A stretch of DNA of 59,933 bases from Ruminococcus sp. (GCA_017542125.1 JAFXXU010000057.1:1-59933), one strand, 5' to 3'; counted from the first letter of the stretch, positions 33,351-41,400 are shown. Made by a program: numbers and translations. Notes: generated from the sequence alone by a model not told the origin.

Positions 33351-33752
33351 TTATATGCCCAGTATCTTTTTGCGGGTGGCTATGTATTCCTCTTCGTTGA
33401 TAAGGCCTTGATCGTAGAGGGACTGGAGCGAACGGAGCTCCTCCTCAACGGTGATGGTGGGGTCGGGCTGCTGATAGGGCGGGGGAGTGGGGCTGCCGGT
33501 ATAGCGGTAGGGGTCGTTCTGATAGGGCGGGGGCTGGGGGATGTTGCGGTTCTGTTTGAGGGCGCAGATGATCAGCCCGAAAAAGCTCAGGAAAAATCCC
33601 AGCAGGAAGCCGTGATTTTCGCCCTTGCCGTAGCCCTTGTTTTTCAGGATGCGATGCCCCAGAAAGCCGAAGAAGAGGCCGTCGATCAGGCCGATAATGA
33701 GCATCCACCTGAAAAGATGACCCATAAAGTTGTAGAACTCTCCGCTGGTCAA
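33351..33752 (-). CDS. Membrane protein with C-terminal SHOCT domain (2)
   Basis: A 133-residue protein: two hydrophobic segments (MLIIGLIDGLFFGFLGHRIL; FLLGFFLSFFGLIICALKQ), a Pro-rich linker (PPPYQNDPYRYTGSPTPPPY) and a SHOCT end (LQSLYDQGLINEEEYIATRK). It is a shortened relative of the protein at 32266: the same GF(F/L)LxxxG(L)IICA segment and the same ILGI terminus. The best start is TTG 33752, eight bases after AAGGAGG; the GTG at 33761 overlaps the ribosome site. Confidence 0.72.
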   Translation of the reverse strand: MTSGEFYNFMGHLFRWMLIIGLIDGLFFGFLGHRILKNKGYGKGENHGFLLGFFLSFFGLIICALKQNRNIPQPPPYQNDPYRYTGSPTPPPYQQPDPTITVEEELRSLQSLYDQGLINEEEYIATRKKILGI

Positions 33753-33848
33753 TGCGGTCACCTCCTTGGGATCGTATCGGGGAGGGGGTGCCCTCCGCTT
33801 TTGAGACTATTATACTACACAAAGGCGGGATTGTCAAGGCTGAAAAAG

Positions 33849-33894
33849 AAAGCTCTCCTGTCCAATAAACAGGACAGAAGAGCTTTGGTTTTTT
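33849..33894 (-). terminator. Terminator of the zinc-ribbon gene
   Basis: AAAGCTCTCCTGTCC pairs with AGGACAGAAGAGCTTT. It has T runs on both sides and faces two minus-strand genes in line. Confidence 0.75.
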
Positions 33895-33906
33895 AGCTGA
33901 AAGGGA

Positions 33907-35052
33907 TCAGAACTGATCGCCGATGGTATGCTCCTTTTCGGGGTCGGACTCGGGATCGGGATACTGACCAACCATTTCGGAGTCCTCGTCCTCGGCATAC
34001 TGAGCCCACTGAACTTTTTTGCCCTCGACATAGAAGGAAACTGTGCCGGAGTCAGAGCCGTTTTCTTCCATTGCAGTTTTAACTGCCTTTTGCAGAGGGT
34101 CGCTGGTATCGAGATCATCCACGTCAACGGGGCCGCAGAGACCGTCATTGATCTCTTTTCTTTTGCCGTCGGCTATAAGCCAGGATATCTCGCTGTTTAC
34201 GGTGGTAAATACCAGCTTGGCAGCAGTGTTTACGGTTTTCAGCTTCGACTTGCCGACGTACTCGTCCAATGCGGAGGCTGACTTGGAATCGGCCTCGGCA
34301 TCGCCCTTATCAAAGGTATAGACAATGGAGCGTGTGCTGGTCTTGATGGTGAGGACGAGCTGATCGTCCTTGAACTTGGCGGTCGCCTTGGATTTATCCT
34401 TGTCGATCTCAACGGTGTAGGTGTCGTCGTCCTTTTCCCAGGAGAAGTCCTGGGTCTCATCGCCGAGGGCAATCTTACCTGTGCCGTCGGACTCGAATTC
34501 TGCTTTGAACAGTCCGGCGAAGCTTACGCCGAATCTTTCCTCATACTCCTCGGCGGTATAGGATTCGCCGCCGGAGGCCATCTTTGTGCAGTGCCACTTG
34601 CCGACGATATCGTCTCCGCCGCCTTTCAGGAAGAAGAGGATCAGGAACACTGCCAGGCCGATAACTGCCAGTGCAGCCACGGTGATGATGATGATCTTCT
34701 TGTTTACGCCCTTGGCGCCGGGCACGGTATTCTGCATGGGGACGGCTGCATAGCCTGCGGGTACGGCTGCGGGGTCATAGTAGCCCTGCTGCGGCTGCTG
34801 ATACTGGGGCTGCTGCGGCTGCTGGTACTGGGGTTGCTGCGGCTGCTGGTGCTGAGGCTGCTGCGGCTGCTGATACTGGGGTTGCTGCGGCTGCTGGTAC
34901 TGAGGCTGCTGGGGCTGCTGATACTGGGGCTGCTGAGGCTGCATCTGGGGCTGAGGCTGGGGAGCGGGAGCCGCCTGCTGGATGGGAGTACCGCAGCCGG
35001 TACAGAACTTGGCGTTCTCGGGGAGAGAAGCGCCGCAATTCGGACAAAACAT
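33907..35052 (-). CDS. Zinc-ribbon protein with Gln/Pro repeats and one membrane helix
   Basis: A 381-residue protein. The N-terminal zinc ribbon (CPNCGASLPENAKFCTGCG, four Cys) is followed by ~60 residues of YQQPQQPQ repeats, one membrane helix (IIIITVAALAVIGLAVFLIL) and an outer domain starting DDIVGKWHCTKMASGG, which resembles lipocalin/DUF-type single-copy domains that report lipid-like ligands. The function is unknown. The ribosome site is AGAAAGAAGGATATCT. It is transcribed alone. Confidence 0.8.
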   Translation of the reverse strand: MFCPNCGASLPENAKFCTGCGTPIQQAAPAPQPQPQMQPQQPQYQQPQQPQYQQPQQPQYQQPQQPQHQQPQQPQYQQPQQPQYQQPQQGYYDPAAVPAGYAAVPMQNTVPGAKGVNKKIIIITVAALAVIGLAVFLILFFLKGGGDDIVGKWHCTKMASGGESYTAEEYEERFGVSFAGLFKAEFESDGTGKIALGDETQDFSWEKDDDTYTVEIDKDKSKATAKFKDDQLVLTIKTSTRSIVYTFDKGDAEADSKSASALDEYVGKSKLKTVNTAAKLVFTTVNSEISWLIADGKRKEINDGLCGPVDVDDLDTSDPLQKAVKTAMEENGSDSGTVSFYVEGKKVQWAQYAEDEDSEMVGQYPDPESDPEKEHTIGDQF

Positions 35053-35273
35053 AGATATCCTTCTTTCTCACCGGATGCGAGGCTATGCACCTGTATCCGG
35101 AGCATAAATTTCTTAAATAATTATACCATTTCATTCCCGGGAAATCAATATCATACTGTCTGCGGTAGGGATTTTTCTGCATAACGTACAAAGCGGGGAG
35201 AGGTGTTTTAGGTATTTTTTATCATCTTACACTTTCCTGTGAGGGTCGGGGAGCGGGGGAGGGGGTGCTGTGC

Positions 35274-35302
35274 TTGACATCACCTGCGATGCGTGATATA
35301 AT
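35274..35302 (+). promoter_or_regulatory. tyrA promoter
   Basis: TTGACA (35274-35279), 17 bp, TATAAT (35297-35302). The start of transcription falls ~30 bp before the ATG at 35340, excluding the upstream in-frame codons. Confidence 0.88.
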
Positions 35303-35339
35303 CGTAGAAGCAGATAACACCGAACAGGAGCTGAGATAT

Positions 35340-36185
35340 ATGAAAATAGCTATCGTGGGGCTGGGGCTCATAGGGGGCTCCCTTGCCAAGTCCATAAAGA
35401 AAAACACCAGGCACGGAGTTTTCGGATACGATATAAATCAGGAGACCCTTACCGCCGCTCTGGCGCAGGAGGCTATCGACGGGGAGACGGATATCGACGG
35501 GCTCTCCCGCTTCGATGTGGTGATACTGGGGCTTTATCCCGAGGCGACGGTGAGCTTCTGTCTTGAAAATGCGGAGAAGTTCCGCAAGGGGGGCATCGTC
35601 ATCGACACCTGCGGCATCAAGGCTTCGGTGGTCAGCAGGGTCGAGAAGCCGCTGGCTGATGCGGGCGTTCGGTTTGTGGGATGCCATCCCATGGCGGGGC
35701 GGGAGTTCTCCGGCTTCGATCACTCTTTGGACAATCTCTTTGACAAGGCGAGCTTTATCATGACCCCCACCGATCAGACCCCGATGTCGGCGGTGAGGGA
35801 GGTGTCGGATCTGGCCTATGAGATAGGCTTTGCCAAGTGCGTTATCTCCACCCCGGAGGAGCACGACAGGATCATTGCCTTTACCTCGCAGCTGGCGCAC
35901 ATCGTTTCCTCGGCTTACGTCAAGAGCCCCAGCCTGATGAAGCAGGCGGGATTCTCTGCGGGCAGCTTCCGGGATCTTACCCGGGTAGCCAAGCTCAACG
36001 AGGATATGTGGACGTCCCTTTTCCTGCTGAACCGCGAGCCGCTTATTGATGAGATCTCACATATCATCTCCTGCCTGGAGGATTACCGGGACGCTCTCTC
36101 GTCACAGGATGCCGAGCGCCTCAAGGCGCTGCTCCGGGAGGGAAGGATACTTAAGGAGAAGTCAAACGCATCCCTCGGAAAGTAA
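35340..36185 (+). CDS. tyrA: Prephenate dehydrogenase
   Basis: A 281-residue NAD(P)-dependent enzyme of tyrosine synthesis (prephenate to 4-hydroxyphenylpyruvate). The Rossmann motif is MKIAIVGLGLIGGSLAKSIK; the catalytic-domain motif is VGCHPMAGREFSGFDHS. Helical C-terminal domain; no ACT regulatory domain, so feedback control by tyrosine through ACT is not expected. The start ATG follows AGGAGCTGAGATAT. Single-gene transcript. Confidence 0.94.
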   Translation: MKIAIVGLGLIGGSLAKSIKKNTRHGVFGYDINQETLTAALAQEAIDGETDIDGLSRFDVVILGLYPEATVSFCLENAEKFRKGGIVIDTCGIKASVVSRVEKPLADAGVRFVGCHPMAGREFSGFDHSLDNLFDKASFIMTPTDQTPMSAVREVSDLAYEIGFAKCVISTPEEHDRIIAFTSQLAHIVSSAYVKSPSLMKQAGFSAGSFRDLTRVAKLNEDMWTSLFLLNREPLIDEISHIISCLEDYRDALSSQDAERLKALLREGRILKEKSNASLGK

Positions 36186-36194
36186 AACAGCTCT

Positions 36195-36226
36195 CCGCCT
36201 CTGTGCTGCAGCAGGGGCGGTTTTTT
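36195..36226 (+). terminator. tyrA terminator
   Basis: CCGCC...GGCGG with an inner CTG/CAG pair, then TTTTTT. Confidence 0.8.
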
Positions 36227-36238
36227 GTCCCCCGTTCC

Positions 36239-36267
36239 TTGACAATTTGAAAAGGATGTGCTATAAT
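36239..36267 (+). promoter_or_regulatory. tRNA-Leu promoter
   Basis: TTGACA (36239-36244), 17 bp, TATAAT (36262-36267), eight bases ahead of the tRNA. Confidence 0.92.
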
Positions 36268-36275
36268 ACCCTTAT

Positions 36276-36359
36276 GCTGCTGTGGCGGAACAGGCAGACG
36301 CAAGGGACTTAAAATCCCTCGGTGGAAACACCATACGGGTTCGATTCCCGTCAGCAGCA
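36276..36359 (+). tRNA. tRNA-Leu (anticodon UAA)
   Basis: An 84-nt class II tRNA. Acceptor GCTGCTG pairs with CAGCAGC; the anticodon stem GGGA/TCCC holds CTTAAAA with anticodon TAA; the variable arm is CGGTGGAAACACC; the T arm is CGGGTTCGATTCCCG. Discriminator A; CCA is not encoded. A strong terminator (36373-36415) follows. The phage remnant begins directly behind it, in line with use of the tRNA as an integration site. Confidence 0.95.
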
Positions 36360-36372
36360 CTGCTTTTTACGG

Positions 36373-36415
36373 CTCTTAAACTGCGCAAATGCGCGGTTTG
36401 GGAGTTTTTCTTTTT
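36373..36415 (+). terminator. tRNA terminator
   Basis: CTCTTAAACTGCGC pairs (with G-U pairs) with GCGCGGTTTGGGAG around AAAT, followed by TTTTTCTTTTT. Confidence 0.85.
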
Positions 36416-36438
36416 GCGCTTTTTTGGGGTTTGGGCGC

Positions 36439-37314
36439 TACGAATACGCCTCGGCACCGGATGACGTTTTCAGGAAGCACGACAAATGCACCTGCACAGT
36501 GACCTACGAATGCCGCTGGATGCGCCGGGATGTCTGGAGCAAGAAGAAATGGGAAGCGGATCCGAAGGACGTACAAGCCCAGAAGGAGTTCGCCGAGCAG
36601 CAGCGGGAGCAGCTTCGCCAGCTGGACGAGCGTAAGAAAGAAAAACGGCGAAAGGCTAAGGAAGCTGCAGCTAAAGCAAAAAACCCAAGGGTGCTTTCCA
36701 AAGAAGAAGGGAGCAGGATCCATAATAAATTGTTGACAAAGCGCAAAGGTAAGTTGACAGGTGAGGTCGAAAGTGGTATAATTAAATCAGAAAAAGGTTC
36801 ATCAGCTTTTTCGCCTGAAAGAAAAAATAAAATGCTTCGTGATGAGGCAATCATTTCAGGCAATACTTTTGAAACAGCAATTATTTATAATGCTGACGGA
36901 TCGTTTGCATTTAAAATGAAGGGTTACTCCGATAAGGTTATCTTTACAGATAAACAAATTGATAAGATGAAGGGAAAGGTGTTAACGCATAACCACCCCA
37001 ATGGTACAAATTTTTCCACGCATGATATCAATATGATGCGTTATGGTAAATTGCAAGAAATAAGGGCTTGCAATTCAAAGGGTGCTTATGTTTTAAGGCT
37101 GAGAGAAGCATGGTCAAAAGAACTTGACAGTCTGGATTTAATTGAAAGTGCATATAACAGAATTGAAGATTCACTGCTTTCAAAGCATCTTGATTTAAAA
37201 GCACAAAATGGATTATCGTTTTCTCAATTTATTCAACAGCTTGACGACGATGTGATGACTGAATTTGCAAAGAAGTATGGACTTGATTACTTTTGGGAGG
37301 AGAGAGTATTATGA
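36439..37314 (+). pseudogene. 5'-truncated MuF-type phage head protein fused to JAMM-like domain
   Basis: The frame starts inside a phage minor-head (MuF/SPP1 gp7) protein: APDDVFRKHDKCTCTVTYEC is the typical end of that domain. A charged helix (KKEKRRKAKEAAAKAKN) and then a ~190-residue C-terminal domain with FETAIIYNADGSFAFKMKG, VLTHNHPNGTNFSTHDINM and LQEIRACNSKGAYVLRL follow. HxHP-x5-SxxD plus an upstream Glu is the arrangement of JAMM metallopeptidases, and MuF proteins with such C-terminal domains are known as phage polymorphic toxins. The MuF body is missing and no convincing start codon exists, so expression is doubtful. Base composition turns AT-rich from ~36720, unlike flanking genes. 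Its stop overlaps the next start (ATGA). Confidence 0.65.
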
Positions 37315-37523
37315 TGATTGATATAGCCGATGTTCCGGAGACCAAAGATTTTTCTGATTATCCCGAAAGAAATGAGTTTATATTAGATGATCGCCCAGCA
37401 AAATTTGACAGAGAAGCATTCAGCAATAATCAGATAAAGCGAGTGCGCCCCGGTAATCCCAAATATGATGATGCGCTCACATTAGAAGAAGTAATGAAAA
37501 TACTTGATAAACCGTCTGACTAA
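37311..37523 (+). CDS. Small protein coupled to the MuF/JAMM-like gene (candidate immunity protein)
   Basis: A 70-residue acidic soluble protein (MMIDIADVPETKDFSDYPER ... ALTLEEVMKILDKPSD). The start ATG 37311 overlaps the preceding stop and has GGGAGGAGAG upstream, so translation is coupled. AT-rich like the gene before it, and followed by its own terminator. No family is recognised. Position and size fit an immunity protein or antitoxin of the preceding C-terminal domain; this is inference. Confidence 0.6.
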   Translation: MMIDIADVPETKDFSDYPERNEFILDDRPAKFDREAFSNNQIKRVRPGNPKYDDALTLEEVMKILDKPSD

Positions 37524-37538
37524 TCAGGCGGTTTTCTT
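37510..37538 (+). terminator. Terminator of the small gene
   Basis: AACCGTCTGA pairs with TCAGGCGGTT, then TTTCTT. The stem includes the stop codon region. Confidence 0.75.
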
Positions 37539-37631
37539 ATACCCAAAAACAGAAAGGATTTGATCAAATGATCTCACTGATAATACTCGGCTGGATCTTA
37601 GGCACTTTGTCAGCTTCGTCTTGGGGCAAAC

Positions 37632-37660
37632 AAAAACCCTCCCGGGGGGAGCCGGGAGGG
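37632..37660 (-). terminator. Terminator of the WYL operon
   Basis: On the minus strand CCCTCCCGG pairs with CCGGGAGGG and is followed by TTTTTG. Confidence 0.85.
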
Positions 37661-37666
37661 TGGGGA

Positions 37667-38659
37667 TCAATATTTATCGAGCATATCGTTGAGGCGCTGG
37701 CGGGCTTCACGGACTACATCGGAGGGGTCGAGGATACGGACTTTAGTTCCGAACTGGAAGAGCCAGCCCCAGAATGTGGGAGCGAGCTGCACCTCGCATC
37801 TGATGACGAAGGTGGTTTCGGAATTCTTCATACACTCGACGTTCTCGCCGAAGCGGTCGATGACCACATCCATAAGGGAGTTATCGAACTGGATCTTAAG
37901 CTCGCGCTTTTCGCCGCCGTACATAGAATAGAGGGACTTATAGCTATCGAGCTCCCGCTTCTCGTCGTCGGTGAAGGGGGCGATCTTGGAGTCGGTGATA
38001 GTTACCTCGGTCATTCTGTCCACGCGGTAGCGGCAGACTCTGCCGTGGTTATGGCAGACGCAGGTGAGGTAATAGTTATCGTTCTCCCAGACGAGCTCAT
38101 TGGGCGAAACGAGGTAGGGCTCGCCGCCGTGCTTGAGCTGGCGCTTCTTCATTGAATTATAGGTATAGTACTTGAACGTTATCTTCCGCTTTTTGAGGAT
38201 AGCGTTCTGGATAGTATTTATGCTGTAATATATAGTCTCATTGATCGACTTGTTACGGCTTCTCTGGGCGATATAGATAGCTCTGCCCAGCTGAGCCGCG
38301 GTGAACTTATTGGTGATCCTCTGGAGCTTAGAGATAAGCTCGTTGGATTTCTTGGTGGTCAGGAACCGGCAGGATGCTACCGCGCTGGCAAGAATGAACA
38401 GCTCCTCAGCCGTAAAATCCTCCCTGTTGGAATAGAAGTAGGCATTGGAATGACCCTTCTTGACCGTTTCGATAGTAACGCCGCTGTCGCACAGCGTGGC
38501 TATATCGTCGTAGATAGTCTTACGCTCAGCCTTGATGCCCTCTTTTTCGAGGATATCGATGAGCTCGTTTCCTGTGATGACGTTGTTCTCGTCGGTCTGA
38601 GTTTTGAACAGCTGCTCCATACGCAGCAGCTTCTGCTTTTGCTTTGACGCGCCTGCCAT
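37667..38659 (-). CDS. WYL-domain transcriptional regulator
   Basis: A 330-residue protein: N-terminal winged helix (LIDILEKEGIKAERKTIYDD), central helical part, WYL domain (EPYLVSPNELVWENDNYYLT ... RYRVDRMTEV) and C-terminal WCX extension (FDNSLMDVVIDRFGENVECM). WYL regulators sense nucleic-acid fragments or small ligands and often control defence or DNA-damage genes. The start ATG 38659 (GGGGAGGAAACGTA upstream) overlaps the stop of the DUF896 gene, so the two are coupled. No defence genes are next to it. Confidence 0.9.
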   Translation of the reverse strand: MAGASKQKQKLLRMEQLFKTQTDENNVITGNELIDILEKEGIKAERKTIYDDIATLCDSGVTIETVKKGHSNAYFYSNREDFTAEELFILASAVASCRFLTTKKSNELISKLQRITNKFTAAQLGRAIYIAQRSRNKSINETIYYSINTIQNAILKKRKITFKYYTYNSMKKRQLKHGGEPYLVSPNELVWENDNYYLTCVCHNHGRVCRYRVDRMTEVTITDSKIAPFTDDEKRELDSYKSLYSMYGGEKRELKIQFDNSLMDVVIDRFGENVECMKNSETTFVIRCEVQLAPTFWGWLFQFGTKVRILDPSDVVREARQRLNDMLDKY

Positions 38660-38880
38660 TACGTTTCCTCCCCGCATCGTTTCAAATCCGAAACTTTGAT
38701 TTTTGAGCCGTCGGGCTCAATGATCGTCATGCTTTCCAGCTGAGATCTCAGATTCCCCGTCACCGAAGCGCGGTACTCGTCCCGAAGCTGCTGCCTTTCT
38801 TTCTGTTCATCGGCAGTAAGCTCCCTGACGCGAGAGATCCCGGTAAGCTCAGACAATCGCTCAAGCTTTTTTTTCTCCAT
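38659..38880 (-). CDS. DUF896 (YnzC/UPF0291) family protein
   Basis: A 73-residue protein with the family N-terminus (MEKKKLERLSELTGISRVRE, LTADEQKERQQLRDEYRAS) and a helical hairpin. The Bacillus relative YnzC belongs to an SOS-induced operon; its role is unclear. The family usually ends with a conserved short tail, here SDLKRCGEET. Transcribed with the WYL regulator from 39091. Confidence 0.9.
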   Translation of the reverse strand: MEKKKLERLSELTGISRVRELTADEQKERQQLRDEYRASVTGNLRSQLESMTIIEPDGSKIKVSDLKRCGEET

Positions 38881-39062
38881 AAATTTTTACTCCTCTTGCA
38901 CGGGGACACAACTCACCCGTACTGCCTTCGCAGCTTACACAATCATCGCTGCATAACACTATGTGTCTGTTAATGCGGACTGGAGATTTTTTTATGTCTG
39001 ATTTTCTCCGTTTTTCTTTATGTTTAGTCCACAAAAACACCCACAATATGTCGGCAAAACAT

Positions 39063-39091
39063 ATTATAACACATAATTTCGCAGATTTCAA
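39063..39091 (-). promoter_or_regulatory. Promoter of DUF896-WYL operon
   Basis: On the minus strand: TTGAAA (39091-39086), 17 bp, TATAAT (39068-39063). A leader of ~175 nt follows, in which no clear regulatory fold was recognised. Confidence 0.85.
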
Positions 39092-39163
39092 CAAGTAAAT
39101 TGCACAAACTGTCCTTTAAAAATCCCTCATTTTACACAAAAAATGTTATTTTTACCTCTTCTC

Positions 39164-39192
39164 TTGACAATTTCGGGCTTTCGGTGTATCAT
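39164..39192 (+). promoter_or_regulatory. Promoter of the 39.4-41.2 kb operon
   Basis: TTGACA (39164-39169), 17 bp, TATCAT (39187-39192). The predicted transcript starts near 39199, just ahead of a LexA-like box. Confidence 0.75.
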
Positions 39193-39206
39193 TATAGACA
39201 GAGAGC

Positions 39207-39220
39207 AGAACAAATGTTCG
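39207..39220. promoter_or_regulatory. LexA-like (SOS) box
   Basis: AGAACAAATGTTCG reads CGAACATTTGTTCT on the other strand, one base from the Gram-positive LexA box CGAAC-N4-GTTCG. It lies just past the expected transcription start, a repressing position. Confidence 0.5.
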
Positions 39221-39372
39221 AGGCTGTTCCGCTCAGGCCTTACCCTGCCCCGTGGGGCTCTCTGCTATAAGAACGGATCGGATGACAGCGCGGCAGATCA
39301 CCCGCCCATTTTCCGAGCCAAAGGATGATACAAGAACACAAAGAAGGAAAACCGTCAACAGGAGGGATAATG

Positions 39373-39618
39373 ATGAAACAGCTTATGGAGAGCTACGAAA
39401 GAGATATAGAAGCCATAGCAGCGAGGACAGAGGAGCTGCGGCGCCGGGCGGCGGGGATGACCACCGCCGAGGAGCACGACAGCCTGCTCTCACGCATCGA
39501 CCTGCTCATAGCCGAGCGCTACGAGCTCATGCACTCGCTGGCAATGATGAGAAAGCTCACGGGGCCTAAGCAGCCTTCGCCGAGCCTGCGTTTCAGAAGC
39601 GGTGATGCAGCTTGCTGA
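39373..39618 (+). CDS. Small coiled-coil protein of unknown function
   Basis: An 81-residue, mostly helical protein (MKQLMESYERDIEAIAARTE; EHDSLLSRIDLLIAERYELM) with a basic tail. AGGAGGG precedes it; ATG 39370 and 39373 are both possible. It overlaps the sigma-like gene by 7 bp and so probably works with it; small helical partners of this kind precede sigma-like genes in phages and mobile elements. No family is recognised. Confidence 0.6.
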   Translation: MKQLMESYERDIEAIAARTEELRRRAAGMTTAEEHDSLLSRIDLLIAERYELMHSLAMMRKLTGPKQPSPSLRFRSGDAAC

Positions 39619-39944
39619 GGATCAGCTTCAACGATCTGCTCGACTATCAGCAGGCGCCTCTGCCCGAAAGGGAGCGGAGGCTGGTGGGCAGCTATCCCGT
39701 GCTGCTGCACTCTGTGCTGGAGGACAGATTGACTAAAACGCAGAAATGTTATATAATGTTATATTATATAGATAAGAAGCCGATGACCGAGATCGCCCGG
39801 ATGTTCGGAGTCAACCGCTCGACTGTGTCAAGGACCATAAACCGGGCTAGGGAGCGTCTGGCGAAGGCTATCGGCTGCGTGATACTGAAAAAAGCCATTG
39901 AAGAAAGAGGTGAGCTTCAGGAGGATGAAGACCCCGATAATTGA
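39612..39944 (+). CDS. Sigma-70 region-4-like DNA-binding protein
   Basis: A 110-residue protein whose C-terminal half is a helix-turn-helix of the sigma region 4 type (KPMTEIARMFGVNRSTVSRT, INRARERLAKAIG). It lacks region 2, so it is not a full sigma factor; it resembles sigma-like regulators of phages and conjugative elements. It starts at TTG 39612 overlapping the previous gene. Its end overlaps the decarboxylase start by 20 bp. Confidence 0.7.
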   Translation: MLRISFNDLLDYQQAPLPERERRLVGSYPVLLHSVLEDRLTKTQKCYIMLYYIDKKPMTEIARMFGVNRSTVSRTINRARERLAKAIGCVILKKAIEERGELQEDEDPDN

Positions 39945-41247
39945 TTTCATAGAGAGCTACAACAAAAGCGGCATTGTGAGGCTGCATATGCCGGGGCATA
40001 AGGGCGTGCCGATCCTTGGGGCAGAGAGCCTTGATATCACCGAGATAAAGGGTGCCGACTACCTCTACGAGGCGGAGGGGATAATCGCTCAAAGCGAGGC
40101 GAATATGTCCTCGCTTTACGGCTCGGCGCTGACCTGCTACTCCACCGAGGGGTCGTCCCTGTCCATAAAGGGGATGCTGGCTGCTGCGAGAGAGCAGCTG
40201 GGAGAGCTGCATATTGCCGCTGCACGGAACTGCCACCGGGCATTTCTGAACGGCTGCATACTCCTTGACCTTGACCCGGTATGGATATACCCGGAGAAGC
40301 CCTCGGAAAATCTCTGTGCGACCTCGGTGACGGCGGAGGATGTGAGGCGGGTGTTTACGGAGCATCCGGAGCTGAATGCGGTGTATCTCACATCCCCGGA
40401 TTATCTGGGGAATATGGCTGATATAAAGGGGATAGCCTCGGCCTGCCGGGAGAGGGAGGCTCTGCTGCTGGTGGACAACGCCCACGGAGCCTATCTGCGG
40501 TTTGCAGGGGAGGGGCTGCATCCTCTGGAGCTGGGGGCAGACCTTTGCTGCGACTCGGCCCACAAGACACTCCCCGCCCTGACGGGGACGAGCCTGCTGC
40601 ACGTTTCAAGGTCCGCGCCGGAGGGGCTTGCGGGGAGAGTGAAGGCGGCGATGTCGCTGTTCGCTTCAACGAGCCCCAGCTATGTGCTGCTCTCGAGCCT
40701 TGACCGCCTGACCTCTGAGCTGGCAGGGGAGCTGCCCCGGAGGATAATAGAATGCTGCAGGAGGGTCGCGGAGGTCAAGAGTGAGCTGGCGGCCATGGGT
40801 TTTGAGCTTTCGGGCAGCGAGCCGATGAAGCTGACCCTCGCCGCACCGGGATATACCGGGGACGAGCTGGCGGGTCAGCTCCGAAGCCGGGGCATAGAGC
40901 CGGAATACTCGGATGAGGGCTGCGTGGTGCTTATGCCCTCGCCCTATAACTCGGGGGAGGACTTTGAACGTTTGGTCTCTGCGCTCCGGGAGCTGCCGAA
41001 GCGTGAGGGGGGAAGGCTCCCCCGGCCTGAACTGCCCTCGGCGCAAAAGGCTATGACCCTCAGAGAGGCTTATTTCGCCCCCTTTGAGCGCATACCTGTG
41101 GATAAGGCGGCGGGGAGGGTCTGCGCCAGGAGCGCCATGTCCTGCACGCCCTCGGTGCCTGTCATCGTGGGGGGAGAGGTTTTCGACGAAAAACTGATAA
41201 ATTTTTTGAAAAGGTATAGCTTTTTTGAGGCAGATGTGGTAAAATAA
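39925..41247 (+). CDS. Orn/Lys/Arg decarboxylase family PLP enzyme
   Basis: A 440-residue fold-type I enzyme. MPGHKGVPILGAESLDITEI is the family opening, LVDNAHGAYLRF carries the PLP-ring Asp/His and SAHKTLPALTGTSLLH the PLP lysine. The C-terminal domain follows. Relatives (YaaO/SpeA) make cadaverine or agmatine. It has the position of Bacillus yaaO, ahead of darA-holB-ricT, but tmk, normally next, is absent. The exact start is uncertain: ATG 39925 has AGGAGG immediately before it, and GTG 39910 is an alternative. Confidence 0.88.
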   Translation: MKTPIIDFIESYNKSGIVRLHMPGHKGVPILGAESLDITEIKGADYLYEAEGIIAQSEANMSSLYGSALTCYSTEGSSLSIKGMLAAAREQLGELHIAAARNCHRAFLNGCILLDLDPVWIYPEKPSENLCATSVTAEDVRRVFTEHPELNAVYLTSPDYLGNMADIKGIASACREREALLLVDNAHGAYLRFAGEGLHPLELGADLCCDSAHKTLPALTGTSLLHVSRSAPEGLAGRVKAAMSLFASTSPSYVLLSSLDRLTSELAGELPRRIIECCRRVAEVKSELAAMGFELSGSEPMKLTLAAPGYTGDELAGQLRSRGIEPEYSDEGCVVLMPSPYNSGEDFERLVSALRELPKREGGRLPRPELPSAQKAMTLREAYFAPFERIPVDKAAGRVCARSAMSCTPSVPVIVGGEVFDEKLINFLKRYSFFEADVVK

Positions 41248-41249
41248 GA

Positions 41250-41400
41250 ATGCAATGCACAGTTATCAATGCACAATGCGCAATGAAGGTATCGCCTGCG
41301 GCGATGTATATCTGAACGCTTCGCGTTCAGATTGCGCATCTCGCGCAGACTGCTTTTTGCAGGCGCACTCCGTAATTGTGCAGTTGTGCATTGAAAAAGC
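41250..41400. repeat. Hairpin repeat in place of tmk
   Basis: Arms tgcaatgcacagtt / cagttgtgcattga enclose the hairpins GGTATCGCCTGCGGCGATG, CTGAACGCTTCGCGTTCAG, TGCGCATCTCGCGCA and CTGCTTTTTGCAG. It shares the first hairpin and its boundary with 9545-9735. No coding potential. It lies between the decarboxylase and darA. Confidence 0.75.

Noticed and set aside
36322-36438. First ~39 codons of the frame that leads into the MuF/JAMM-like gene
   Set aside because: They overlap the tRNA-Leu and its terminator; homology to phage proteins begins only near 36439.
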